Below, one piece after another: positions 44,975-55,369 of a stretch of 64,000 nt of DNA. Position 1 is the first letter of the stretch; the number at the start of each line of letters is the position of its first letter. Both the position numbers and the translations under genes were made by a program. Origin of the DNA: Bryoerythrophyllum caledonicum (Eukaryota; Streptophyta; Bryopsida; Pottiales; Pottiaceae); the NCBI GenBank assembly GCA_963971425.1, contig OZ020526.1, positions 17,823,173 to 17,887,172 on the forward strand, written 5' to 3'. The notes beneath the pieces were generated by a model. It saw only the letters and a list, made by a program, of their open reading frames with translations, made no database searches and was not told the DNA's origin.

Positions 44975-45617
44975 ACACAGTAACGAGAGATACAGAGCAC
45001 CGAGCATGGACACCATGGAGTTAGGGTTTCAGATTCTCCAGACATAAATCAGCCTAATCCTAATTACGTCCTTCTTGTGTGGATAGAAACAGAAACGTCA
45101 TGTTCCGGAGTGCGGTCACATCAGATTGAGAGCATGTGACTCCGGTGGCGTGAGAGGGAGAGCCTGGGGTGAGTTGCGTGGAGCCTCTGCTGCATACTGA
45201 AACCACTAAACAAATTCCAGAAACTGCAAATATCGAGCACACAGCCCCTGTAATAAATTCGTACCTACAACGACATAGATTCAGGGCTAACTGAATGGAC
45301 TCCCAACATCCATTCACCTATGCCACAATGTCTACTCTGACATAACAATTGCATCCAATCCAGAGGACGACTCCACATCCGCAACCAACAGCAGCGCGTA
45401 CGAGTCATGTGCGCAAAGAAACCAATTACACAATCGAGTCATGAGCAGAGTCTCTCCCACGACATTCGTCCAGGCATTGACGGGCTAGACGTGGCGCAAG
45501 CGAATGCGAATGCGGTGCAATATTAACGAGGAGCAGTCCGAGCGTGGCCATGGTGGCACGGGCGTGGCAAGAAAGGAAGAGCGCAGTAGCAGCGCAGACA
45601 ACATGGTGGCGAGGCTG
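44975..45617 (-). repeat. Inverted duplication, left arm
   Basis: About 640 bp that recur inverted at 46838-47520. Matching blocks include the stretch around GGCCATGGTGGC, GCGAATGCGAATGCGGTGCA and the AAATTCGTACCTAC and CCATGGAGTTAGGGTTTCAG regions. The arms flank about 1.2 kb of single-copy DNA and point away from each other. Confidence 0.82.
45426..45551 (-). CDS. Short coding exon, left copy (unknown protein)
   Basis: A minus-strand ATG in a strong Kozak setting (GCCACCATGG) opens MATLGLLLVNIAPHSHSLAP, then RLARQCLDEC and a stop after 41 codons. The mirrored copy at 46890 reads the same with conservative changes (V for I, E for Q). Amino-acid similarity in one frame in both arms argues for a real first exon. 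The family is not recognised. In this arm no donor is seen and the frame ends, so it may be the broken copy. Confidence 0.4.
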   Translation of the reverse strand: MATLGLLLVNIAPHSHSLAPRLARQCLDECRGRDSAHDSIV

Positions 45618-46837
45618 ATCCGAGTGGGAGCTCCAACTTCCAAGAGATTCAGCACGGCGAAGATTGTGGAGCTATTGGCGCCACACCGACGGAAGAGGAA
45701 CGGGCAACTTCCGGCGACTGGCAGCGGAATGGACCGGACTAGCCGACTTGTTGGAAGGAATCTGAGCAAATCTGAGTATAAATCCGGGGTATCCTAACCA
45801 ATTAGAATATTCTAGGGTGTAGAATACTCCTTGCAACGTAGGACTTCCAAATTGCATTGTAACTTTGTTCGGGTGTGGCATTTCATCATTTACCGTCGCT
45901 GCTCCGCTCACGATGTCAAAAAGTAGTCGGGGAAAGAAGCCGAGAATGAGTCCGTGGATTGTGGAATCGTCACTTGGTGATCATTAGGTGTTGTTATTTT
46001 TCACCCACGTGTCCAGAGCAATGAATCTGCGTTCTTCGCTTCGGTCAGAGATGTCGGGAGGTAGGAATTTTTCTCTTTAAATGTGAAGTATGTGGAAACT
46101 TGGTAAGATCGAGGCACAAGCGAGGGCCCATGTCCGAGAGAGAGATCTAAACTTGGAAATTGGAGTTTGAGCGACAATTTTGTTGCCAGCTGGAGATAAA
46201 AATCGAAAGCGTGTGTGTTTCATTGAGCAGTGCAGGTGAAGCAGTTGAAGTAGAGAGCTTCGATCATCTTCGCAAAGTTGTCCAGAGAGTCATTTCTTTG
46301 CTTCTTTGCCTCTTTCCTCGGTACAGCGGTGTGGTGTCGGAAGCCTTTGATTGAAGGTGTGGAGTCCGATTGGGGCATTGACTTATTTTTCAAATTTTGA
46401 TCGTCCTAGGTTTCACATTTATATTATGTTTCCCAATTTTAAGAGAGCTGTCTTAGTTTCTTGGAGTAGTACTGAAGTATCATCAGACAGAGGCTCTCTG
46501 CCGAAGATTCGCAATGCATCTATTACCCCCTGCATTGGCCAGAGGGCCAGTTTTGATTCTTTTTTGCCAAGGATCGGAGCCGATGTCGGAGAGGATTTGA
46601 GGATACTCAGAATTATAGGTTGCAACAAATACGTTTGGGCCCCAAAGCCGTGCGTGCGTGCGCTGCCGTGGCCGTCGATGGTCAAGATGGAGGGCTGTGG
46701 TGCACCGCCCTTCGTCCTTGTTAACGTGGGTTCCGTCCCATCACCCATTCCCATTCCCATCACCCATTCCCATTCCATCACCCATTCCCATTCCCATCAC
46801 CCATTCCCATTCCCATCACCCATTCCCATTCCCATCA
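45618..46837. other. Spacer between inverted arms, ending in a CCCATT repeat
   Basis: It should hold the promoters of the two divergent arms. No gene is supported; a frame at 46351-47004 runs through the CCCATT microsatellite and reads the arm in a different frame from its Kozak ATG, so it is discounted. Confidence 0.4.
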
Positions 46838-46850
46838 CCCTCGCCATCAG
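46738..46850 (+). repeat. CCCATT/CATCAC microsatellite
   Basis: Repeats of CCCATTCCCATTCCCATCA. Located directly before the right inverted arm. Confidence 0.92.
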
Positions 46851-47520
46851 GCCGCTGTGGTCGCGCTTTCTCGCCACGACCGTGCCGCCATGGCCACGCT
46901 CGGCCTGCTCTCCGTCAATGTCGCACCGCATTCGCATTCGCTTGCGCCGCGTCCGGCCCGTGAATGTCTGGACGAATGTAGCCGGAGAGACCGTTGCAGA
47001 GTGAGTATATGAGTATATATGCGCCAAGAATGACTATAAATGGCTCTCGGTTGTGTAATTGGTTCCTTTGCGTACACGACTTGTCGTAGACATGACTCGT
47101 ATGCGCTCCTGTCGGTTGCGGATGTGGAGTCGTCCTCTGGGGTGGATGCATTTGTTATGTCGTAGTAGACATTGTGGCGTCGGTGAATCCGTGCCGGGAA
47201 TCAATTCAATTAGCGCTGAATCTACGCCGTTGTAGGTACGAATTTACAGGGGCTGTGTGCTCGATATTTGCGGTTCGTGGAATTAGATTGGTGGTTTGGG
47301 TATGCAGCAGAGGCTCCATGTAACTCATCTCACGCTCTCCCTCTCACGCCACCGGGGTCACTTGGTCTCAATCTTATGTGCCCATACTCCGGAACGTGAC
47401 GTTTCTATTTCTATCCACACCAGACGGACGGACGCACGAGATGTGCCTACAGCGACCCTGAATTATGCCCTGAGAACCTGAAACCCTAACCCCATGGTGT
47501 CCATGATCGGTTCTCTGTGT
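46838..47520 (+). repeat. Inverted duplication, right arm
   Basis: Partner of 44975-45617; contains AAACCCTAA (telo-box-like) near 47482 as the left arm does in inverse form. Confidence 0.82.
46890..47000 (+). CDS. Short first exon, right copy (unknown protein)
   Basis: ATG in a strong Kozak setting (GCCGCCATGG), 37 codons MATLGLLSVNVAPHSHSLAP then RPARECLDECSRRDRCR, ending at a canonical donor GTGAGT at 47001. It matches the left-arm copy at 45426-45551. Candidate downstream exons were not identified with confidence. It could belong with the OSB-like gene that begins about 0.9 kb further on, or be a separate small gene. Confidence 0.45.
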
Positions 47521-47919
47521 GTTTAGGCTGTGGACTCCAGTTTCTCTCGTGGACAATAGTGTAATTGGTCAATTGGTCTTTGTGGATGCAGGCAGTGATG
47601 GGATTGCCCACTCGATTCGATTGCAGACAACAGTTGCAGTGTGAGCAACGGTGTAGGAGCTTTTCGTGCGTGTGTGCAGCTGGTGCACAGGTCAGTGAGT
47701 TATAGCTTTTGGCCATACACCTGTTGGAGATAAGCGGTTGGATGACTCGTGACTTGTGTTGAACTGGTGTGGTCATGCTGGCAACATGTGTGTCCAAATA
47801 TGAGGTCTCCTTTACAGCAGTGTTTGATAAACAGGTTGCAACATTTTCCGCAATGTAAGAGGACATGAACCTGGATGACCGAGCCCTAACCCTTGAACCG
47901 CAGTAATGCTGGGAAGAGT

Positions 47920-48824
47920 ATGTTCGAACTGCTCCTAAGTTACTTTTTGGCACGCTATTTGGATTTGTGTGACCAGGATGTCTGTGCGATCACACACCTC
48001 AAGTCTCCATGGCCTGTCTATTCTTCTTTATCCGTGCTCTCGCCCTCTTATGGGAGGAGAAGCAGTGGACAAATCAGGTGTTCATCATATTCATCAGTTT
48101 GGAAGAGACCAGCCCCGAGTGCCAATGCTTCAGGTATGTATGAGATGCCCGTCTTCACGGAAGGAGGTTGACGCAGTTTGGAGAGAACGTGACTGACATG
48201 GAGGAAATATGTTGCAGTCGATTCGGGCGGCACACATACAATCGAACAAATGTGGGAGGAGTATTTTGCAGATCCTTGCGATTGGTGGGACAACAGAGCT
48301 GACAAGGTATCATCGGGACTACTTGTTGGTTGATGATAGAAAGTGGATGTATGACTTTGATCAGTAGGTGAGGAGGATATTTCTTGCTTGCACAAGGTTA
48401 TGTGCACCCAGTGAAACAAGATGCATAGAAATTGGCCTTGGGGTATTCTGGAGTGGAGCCTGATCAATTCATTGTAGTTTTTTAGAGACACATGTCCCTC
48501 AATCGTTGATTGTTGGGGGTCAGATTAGGTCTCAATGAGGTTTCCAGATCTGATCGTGGGTTGTGGTGCCCACAGAAGAATCCCCGGTCACCTGATTTCA
48601 AACATAAGGTGACAAGGAAAGCACTTTGGATAGATGGTTGGTCAACTCCAGCATGGGTGAAGGCAAGGCTCACACGGGTGACTCAAGGCAGATTGCAATG
48701 TGATGCTGGTTATGACACCAGAGGTTCCCAAGACACTGCACAAGGTAAAAGGTATTGGCATGGGCACGTAACTCCAGGAATTGAGTTCCTCGATGCAGAG
48801 AATAGGTGCAGTCAAAATTTGTGA
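47920..48824 (+). CDS. OSB-like protein with PDF motif (organellar single-strand-DNA-binding family), short form
   Basis: Three exons with consensus splice sites join in one frame: 47920-48133 (donor GTATGT), 48218-48306 (acceptor TTGCAG) and 48576-48824 (acceptor CCACAG), 183 residues. Exon 1 is Ser/Arg-rich (SSLSVLSPSYGRRSSGQIRC), like an organelle transit peptide. Exons 2-3 give IEQMWEEYFADPCDWWDNRA, DKKNPRSPDFKHK, then KALWIDGW and PAWVKARL, the PDF motif that plant OSB proteins use to bind single-stranded DNA in mitochondria and plastids. The OB-fold domain that normally precedes it is absent. The start is uncertain because the frame extends upstream to a possible CAG acceptor near 47902. 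It lies 290 bp upstream of the PPR gene on the same strand. Confidence 0.68.
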
Positions 48825-49112
48825 TTTGAGTGGGTTCGAGAATTTGGTTTGTGCAACACGATCCTCTGCTTTCTCTGCACTGTTTGATGATTTTAAAGTG
48901 GGATGGTTTTATTGAATTGCTCTGTACTGAAATATATGAGCTTAGGGTATCAATGGTCTTGCACCCTTAAGTACTGGTGTTTTCCTCTTAACGTTGTTCT
49001 AATGAAGAATCTATGATGAGACAGGCCACCCACGGGCAACAATGTAGAGGGAAAAACTCTGGCCACTAGGGCAAGAGAGCGGAGGCAAATTGTACAAGGT
49101 GGCGGTGGCAGC

Positions 49113-51914
49113 ATGGATGTGCAAAGTGCTAGTACCACGAGTGAAGCAATTGCAATTCTGAAGAATCGTCTACAACAAGGCATCACTATAGACTCGTACA
49201 CATATGTCGATGTTCTGAAGCGGTGCTCGAAGCAGAAAGACCTTTTGGCGGCCAAGCAGGTACATGACTGCATCATCAAGAGTGGAATGGACCAAAATAC
49301 GTATGTGAGGAACAGTCTATTGAGTGTGTATATCAGATGTGGGAGATTGCAGTATGCACGCCGAATGTTTGATGGATTTCTGAAGAAGGATGTTATTAGT
49401 TGGAACGCCATTATCGGAGGTTATGCTCAGCGCAATCATGCTAGAGATGCAATGGAACTATTTCATCAAATGCGTCAAGGAAATGTGGAGGCGAATGAGA
49501 TTACTTATTTGAGCATCCTGAAGGCATGTGACAGACCGTCAGCTTTGAAAGAAGTTCATGCATACATCAGACATGGGGGCCTTGACTCTGATGTGCGTGT
49601 CGGGACTGCCCTCCTTCAGACGTACGCAAAGTGTGGGTGCATCAAGGAGGCAAGGCAAACTTTTGATAATTTGACCAATCGTAATGTCTTTTCCTGGAAT
49701 GCGATGATTGGCGCATATGTGGATAGTGGCAGTATCGATGATGCTCGACTACTTTTTGACAGGATGGATGAACGCGATGTAATCACATGGAATGTGATGA
49801 TTGGAGCTTACGCAGAAAGTGGTTGTGGTGAGGAAGCATATCGACTGTTTCTCCAAATGAAACGGGAAGGCTTCAAACCAGATGCAATTACCTATGTGAG
49901 CATACTGAATGCACGTGCAAGCGCAGGGGCTTTGGAATGGGTGAAGGTGGTCCATGGCCATGCCCTGAAAGCAGGGTTGGAGTCGGATTTGCGCGTGTGC
50001 AGTGCTCTTGTTCACATGTATGCAAAGAGTGGCAGTATCGATGATGCCCGACTAGTTTTTGATAGGATGAAGGAACGCGATAGAATCACATGGACTGTGA
50101 TGATCGGAGCCTATGCAGAAAGTGGTTGTGGTGAGGAGGCACATCGACTGTTTCTTCAAATGAAACGTGAAGGCTTCAAACCAGATGCAATTACTTACGT
50201 AAGCATACTGAATGCACGTGCAAGCGCAGGGGCTTTGGAGTGGGTGAAGGAGGTTCATGTCCATTCCCTGGAAGCAGGGTTGGAGTCGGATTTGCACGTG
50301 GGTAGTGCACTTGTTCATATGTATGCAAAGAGTGGTAGTATCGATGATGCCCGTTTAGTTTTTGATAGGATGGAGGAACGCAATGTGGTCACATGGAATG
50401 TGATGATTGGAGCTTACGCAGAAAGTGGTTGTGGTGAGGTAGCATATCGACTGTTTCTCCAAATGAATCGGGAAGGCTTCAAACCGAATGCAATTACTTA
50501 CGTAAGCATACTGAATCCATGTGCAAGCGCAGGGGCTTTGGAGTGGGTGAAGGAGGTTCATGTCCATGCCCTGGAAGCAGGGTTGGAGTCGGATTTGCGC
50601 GTGTGCAGTGGGCTTGTTCACATGTATGCAAAGAGTGGCAGTATCGACGATGCTCGTTTAGTTTTTGACAGGATGGAGGAACGCGATGTGATCACATGGA
50701 ATGTGATGATTGGAGCTTACGCAGAAAGTGGTTGTGGTGAGGAAGCATATCGACTGTTTCTCCAAATGAATCGGGAAGGCTTTAAACCGAATGCAATTAC
50801 TTACGTAAGCATACTGAATGCATGTGCAAGCGCAGGGGCTTTGGAGTGGGTGAAGGAGGTTCATGTCCATGTCCGGGAAGCTGGATTGGAGTCGGATTTG
50901 CGCGTGTGCAGTGCGCTTGTTCACATGTATTCAAAAAGTGGCAGTATCGATGATGCCCGAGTAGTTTTTGACAGGATGGAGGAACGCGATGTGATCACAT
51001 GGAATGTGATGATTGGTGGACTTGCACAACATGGATGTGGACTTGAAGCCCTGGAGTTGTTTAGGAAAATGAATGCAGTCGGCTGCAAACCGGGTGCATG
51101 CTCATTGGTGGCAGTGTTGTCGGCCTGTAGTCATGCTGGCCTCGTGGAGGACGGTCGTCGGCTCTTTCTGGCTATGACGCAAGATTTTGGCATCAAGCCT
51201 GATATTTTGCTTTGTAACTGCATGGTGGATCTTCTTGGGCGAGCAGGACAGTTGGAGGAAGCAATGTTATTCATTCGTAACATGCCAGTTGAACCGGACG
51301 GTGCAACTTGGGGAGCCTTGCTTGGTGCTTGTAGAACTTATGGTAATGTGGAATTGGCCGAAGTTGCTGCTGAAGAGAGTCTGAAATTGGAACGGAATTG
51401 TGCCGCGACATATGTGCTGCTGTCCAACATTTATGCTGCAGCTGGCAAGTGGGACCAGGTGTCATTGGTGCGCACTATGATGCAGGAGAGAGGTGTACGC
51501 AAGGAGCCAGGGCGTAGCTGGATTGAAGTTGATAACAAGATCCATCGCTTTGTTGTAGGAGACACATCTCACCCAGAAACGAAGGAGATATATGCTGAGC
51601 TGAACAGATTGACCGAAAGAATCAAGGCTGAGGGTTACATTCCTGATACCCGGCTAGTGTTGCAGAATGTTGATGAGGAGGACAAAGAACTGGCTCTTTG
51701 CTCTCATAGCGAGAAGTTGGCAATTGCGTATGGATTGATGCGAACACCTCATGGAAAACCAATTCGTGTGTACAAGAACCTCCGGGTGTGCTCAGATTGC
51801 CATACAGCAACCAAGTTTATCTCGAAGGTAACAGGGCGGGAGATTGTGGCTAGGGATGCTAATCGGTTTCACCACTTTAATGATGGCGTGTGCTCTTGTG
51901 GTGATTACTGGTGA
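49113..51914 (+). CDS. DYW-class pentatricopeptide repeat protein (organelle RNA editing factor)
   Basis: 933 residues with no intron or stop. PLS-type PPR motifs run from about residue 25 to 690, then E motifs (WGALLGACRTYGNVELAE, TYVLLSNIYAAAGKWDQ) and a complete DYW domain: HSEKLA (865-870) with the deaminase-like zinc ligand His and Glu, CSDCH (893-897), and the C-terminal CSCGDYW. DYW proteins bind one or a few organelle transcripts and carry the cytidine deaminase activity of C-to-U editing. The region 49725-50936 is a recent tandem expansion. The frame is open upstream to about 49020 (PPTGNNVEGKTLATRARERR) behind a possible acceptor GAGACAG, so the N-terminus may be longer and supplied by an upstream exon; no transit peptide is evident from the ATG chosen. 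Wording closely resembles moss DYW proteins. Confidence 0.95.
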   Translation: MDVQSASTTSEAIAILKNRLQQGITIDSYTYVDVLKRCSKQKDLLAAKQVHDCIIKSGMDQNTYVRNSLLSVYIRCGRLQYARRMFDGFLKKDVISWNAIIGGYAQRNHARDAMELFHQMRQGNVEANEITYLSILKACDRPSALKEVHAYIRHGGLDSDVRVGTALLQTYAKCGCIKEARQTFDNLTNRNVFSWNAMIGAYVDSGSIDDARLLFDRMDERDVITWNVMIGAYAESGCGEEAYRLFLQMKREGFKPDAITYVSILNARASAGALEWVKVVHGHALKAGLESDLRVCSALVHMYAKSGSIDDARLVFDRMKERDRITWTVMIGAYAESGCGEEAHRLFLQMKREGFKPDAITYVSILNARASAGALEWVKEVHVHSLEAGLESDLHVGSALVHMYAKSGSIDDARLVFDRMEERNVVTWNVMIGAYAESGCGEVAYRLFLQMNREGFKPNAITYVSILNPCASAGALEWVKEVHVHALEAGLESDLRVCSGLVHMYAKSGSIDDARLVFDRMEERDVITWNVMIGAYAESGCGEEAYRLFLQMNREGFKPNAITYVSILNACASAGALEWVKEVHVHVREAGLESDLRVCSALVHMYSKSGSIDDARVVFDRMEERDVITWNVMIGGLAQHGCGLEALELFRKMNAVGCKPGACSLVAVLSACSHAGLVEDGRRLFLAMTQDFGIKPDILLCNCMVDLLGRAGQLEEAMLFIRNMPVEPDGATWGALLGACRTYGNVELAEVAAEESLKLERNCAATYVLLSNIYAAAGKWDQVSLVRTMMQERGVRKEPGRSWIEVDNKIHRFVVGDTSHPETKEIYAELNRLTERIKAEGYIPDTRLVLQNVDEEDKELALCSHSEKLAIAYGLMRTPHGKPIRVYKNLRVCSDCHTATKFISKVTGREIVARDANRFHHFNDGVCSCGDYW
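49725..50936 (+). repeat. 303-bp tandem repeat within the PPR gene (four units)
   Basis: Units start at 49725, 50028, 50331 and 50634, followed by a partial fifth. Each encodes 101 residues, one P-L-S motif triplet (SGSIDDARLLFDRMDERDVI ... AGLESDLRV). They are nearly identical and all in frame. Confidence 0.93.
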
Positions 51915-52412
51915 TGAGGTGGGCAGTGCGAGGTATGTAGCGTATTGTTGGGGATGCGTTGGTCACTTGGTCGAGGGCAGGGGCAGGGAATGTTAAGCTG
52001 CAGTTATTTAAAAGTTCGAAGTTAAATACTTGTATATGAATGGAAGGAGTCAAATGTGTTCCACGTGTTGACGACTCCCTCTTTATTCTTTATTCTGTAC
52101 CAAATGACTCAGCTTGCATGGTATTGGATTTGAATTAGTATTGGGCTGGTATGGCATCTTTGGACAATGAATCTTCACGAGTGGCCCATTTTGGATACCC
52201 GTCATTTGAGGTCCGTTGCTTCTCAAATGATCCTGATTTGGTCCAATACTGATTTGAACCCACTTCAATCAGAGTTTTAAATATGCTTAATCTGATAATA
52301 TTCTCTTGTAATGGAACATAATTACGATCCAGTATCACAAGAAGGATTTTTGGAGTCCCTTGTGACGAGTCAAAACTTTGATTTAGAGGGGAGACTCATG
52401 AAGAGGGATTTG
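51915..52412. other. 3' flank of the PPR gene
   Basis: Expected untranslated region and spacer; no polyadenylation signal is distinctive. No gene seen. Confidence 0.4.
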
Positions 52413-53325
52413 TTAACCCCTAAAGGACCACGACCACTTTCGCTCTAAAACCAGTCCGAAACTGCCACTGCCAAAAAGAGACATGAAAATAACATTTTAA
52501 ACCGTAATATCTTAAAATAGACTTCTATATATACATGCCGTAAAATTTTGGTTGCAATCCACCGCACGGATTGATAGATTTTAGTGTTTAAAGTCAAAAC
52601 AAAGGTTCATTTTCTTCCCTGTGTTGAGTAGATCAATAGACTTTGACTTCACTTTGTATCAAATTTTTGCACTGTACAAGGTCTAAATCTTTTTCCGTTG
52701 TCTTAAACATGATGTTATTTCTCAACACACCAATTTTAGATGTAAAAAAGGGGTGTAGGATATTTAAAAGAAGTGTGCAAGGAGTGGAGGTTCTAAAATT
52801 GCCATTTCAGGTTTTATTTTTTTGTGAACTACGTATGTATTTGAATGATAATCCAAACGGTCAATAAGAAGGTTTCACCACATATTGTTGTTGAAAAATT
52901 AAAAAGTGAAAAATATGAAGATCTCTAGGTTTTATGTAGAAAAGATGAAATTTTTTTCCCCCATTGCCCGACAATGTGTGAAAATGTTTGACTTGGAATA
53001 AAATGCCTTTTTACATTAAAGACAAGAATTTTTTTTTGAAAATTTCCAAAGAAGGAAGTATTATTTATATGTGTGAAATATCTCAATGTCAATAGAAACT
53101 TTTGTGAAAATTTTTGGAGGTGCCCGAAGTCCCCATTTTTACTATGAGTGGTACAAACGTTCAAACCACAAATCCAAAAAATAAAATAAAAATATCTCCA
53201 CGAAGCTCTTATTAGAGGCTATCTTGTATGAAATTTTCAATTAAAAAAGATTTTTTTCCGAATTGTAGGTACATGCCCAAAATCCAATTTGACCCCGGGG
53301 GGATGTTTGGTTCTTTAGGGATTAA
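52413..53325 (+). mobile_element. TTAA-flanked MITE, copy 3
   Basis: TTAACCCCTAAAGGACCACG at the left; the right end reads GGTTCTTTAGGGATTAA. Highly similar to copy 2 at 33492-34423 over the whole length. Its right TTAA is shared with the next fragment. Confidence 0.87.
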
Positions 53326-53543
53326 CCCCTAAAGGACCAGAGTCTCCTTCGGGGGGATTCCTTGATTTTTGGGCAGGTTCCTAGAATTCGAAAAAAAATC
53401 AATTTTCTCTGAAATTTTTATTCTAGATTGCCTTTGATAAGAGCTTTGTGGACATATTTTTATTTGATTTTTCGGATTTGTGGTTTGAAAGTTAGTACCA
53501 CTTATAGTTTTTGAGCGAAATTGTCAAGGAACTTTAGGGGTAA
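53322..53543 (-). mobile_element. Partial inverted copy of the TTAA MITE
   Basis: Starts TTAACCCCTAAAGGACCAGA; the interior is the reverse complement of the right part of copies 2 and 3 (TTTGTGGTTTGAAAGTTAGT), ending AACTTTAGGGGTAAA. A truncated or rearranged member abutting copy 3. Confidence 0.75.
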
Positions 53544-53651
53544 AGTGAACCTTGTGTATTGTAGAGAATGCATACATCCCAGTACCATGGCATGCATTAT
53601 TTTGTCTTAGTAATTAGGATCACTTGTTCTAATGCATGAAATAACCAGTTG

Positions 53652-55369
53652 TAGAGTACCTGGAAGAAATGTTACGGGATTTCCAGTAATTTTTCAAAAA
53701 CATGTACGAAGGAGCTACTTTAGTAAGCTCATACAAACTCAAAAATTCATGGAATTTTATACAAAAAATTGCAATTGAAAGCTTTTGGACTCTATTTCAA
53801 TAATAAAATTTGCTTACATAGAAAAAAATCCAAAATCAACACACAATTTGCTTTCTCTTATATAGTGTTCAAAATCTAGCACTACCACCTTTTGCACTAA
53901 TTACTTCCTTCATACGTGCAGGCATGGTAGCAATAAGGGTTTGCAAAATTTCTGAAGGTATCTCTTTCCATACTCTATGAAGAGATTCCACCAATTCTTC
54001 TTTATTGTGTGGCCGGGATGTACTCTGAACTCTATCTTTCACTATCTTCCATAAGTTCTCTATTGGGTTTACATCTGGAGAGTTGGTTGGCCATTTCAAC
54101 TTCTTTATGCCATGAGCTTCTCTCCACAACTCTGGCAACTTGCTACGGTGAACCGGAGCACCATCCTCCATAAGTATAATGTCTTCTCAATGATCATGGA
54201 GAAAATAAAACCCACTTAAAGTGCCTTCGTAAATAAATCAACAAAATCACTTGCACTTCTACTCTGTGGAGGTATGATTACCAAAGGAGACTTATCAAAG
54301 CCACTAAAAGCACCCCAAACCATCACTAAAGTACGTCCAAACTTTTAAATAGGTGCTAGACATTTAGATAAATATCTCGCATATGCCTTTCGCCACACTC
54401 TAATTTGTCTAGAATTCCTTCCAATTTCAAAAGATGATTCATTGGTCCAAATAACCTTCTTCCAATCCTCCTCAGTCAAATTCTAATAATTACTAGCAAA
54501 TTCAAGCTCGTCTGCTTTGTGCTTCTCATTGAGAAAAGGTTATTTTGTTGCAACACGGTTTTCGTAAGGAAGGGTTTTCAAGCATTCCTTACAATTCGAG
54601 TACTAACATGTGCAATACTTGCCATCTGATTTGTAATCTCTGTGAGTGATGAATGACGATCAATATTAAGGAGGCGTTTTAAGTGTCTCATTCTGCGCTG
54701 TGTAAACTTTCAAGGCCTACCCGGTGACTTTGGTGACACTACAATTCCTCGTTTCTTAAAACTTCCTAAAACACCATAAACAGTGGAAGATGGCATCCCT
54801 AACTTTCTTACTATCTGCGCACCTTTCATTCCATCTTTATGCATTCCAACCACTTCTCCTTTCTCAGCATCTGTCAACGCTCTAGTCTTCATCTTTCTCA
54901 ACAGATTATGCCACTCAACCTACCTGCAACACCAAACAGACTTGTTTCAACAAAAATAATACACCTCACGCTAAACCAAGTCACAAATTCACATACAATC
55001 ATGTCAAAAGTTACCCCCACAACTTACAATGCAATCACAACACAGTATCACATACATATCTTCTAAAAAAATAGTGGTCCAAAACATTGCCATGCTGCAA
55101 TGAGGCCCAATGCAAGCCGGTGCATGAAAAACGTGTGGACACAGTTTGGATAGGGCAATGGAGAACTATAACTTTACATGGGTTTTTTAAATAATTATCC
55201 ACACACAAGTTACTTTTCACAACATTACTCTTAGTCCTACAAATAGGTGAAAATTCCAAGTCAATTCCTCACAAATTGAACTCCTAGTGGTCACTTAAAG
55301 TTCACTATCTCTAATGTAGTATAATTGGAGTTAAGTAAAAATCCCGTAACATTTCTTCCGGGTACTGTA
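53652..55369 (-). mobile_element. Tc1/mariner transposon with near-complete inverted repeats
   Basis: TA dinucleotides at both ends, then TAGAGTACCTGGAAGAAATG at the left and, inverted, TACAGTACCCGGAAGAAATG at the right, both continuing TTACGGGATTT; about 31 bp with few differences. A decayed transposase lies inside. Confidence 0.85.
53869..54901 (-). pseudogene. Tc1/mariner transposase, decayed
   Basis: The N-terminal helix-turn-helix is open at 54710-54901 (LTDAEKGEVVGMHKDGMKGA, then IVRKLGMPSSTVYGVL). The C-terminal DDE part is open at 53869-54171 (MEDGAPVHRS, then KWPTNSPDVNPIENLWKIVK), with Asp and Glu 34 residues apart, as in the DD34E Tc1 group. The 540 bp between, which should hold the first catalytic Asp, is interrupted by stops. 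In the family the enzyme cuts out and reinserts the element at TA sites. Confidence 0.85.

Noticed and set aside
46351-47004. 217-codon plus-strand frame
   Set aside because: It runs through the CCCATT microsatellite and reads the duplicated exon in a frame other than the Kozak-started one conserved in both arms.
40061-48000. Right-hand terminus of the second methyltransferase-bearing element
   Set aside because: Several GCTCAC-like spots were inspected; none had the subrepeat structure or a duplicate of the left flank.
49749-50924. Four 88-codon minus-strand frames at 303-bp spacing
   Set aside because: Antisense shadows of the tandem PPR units.
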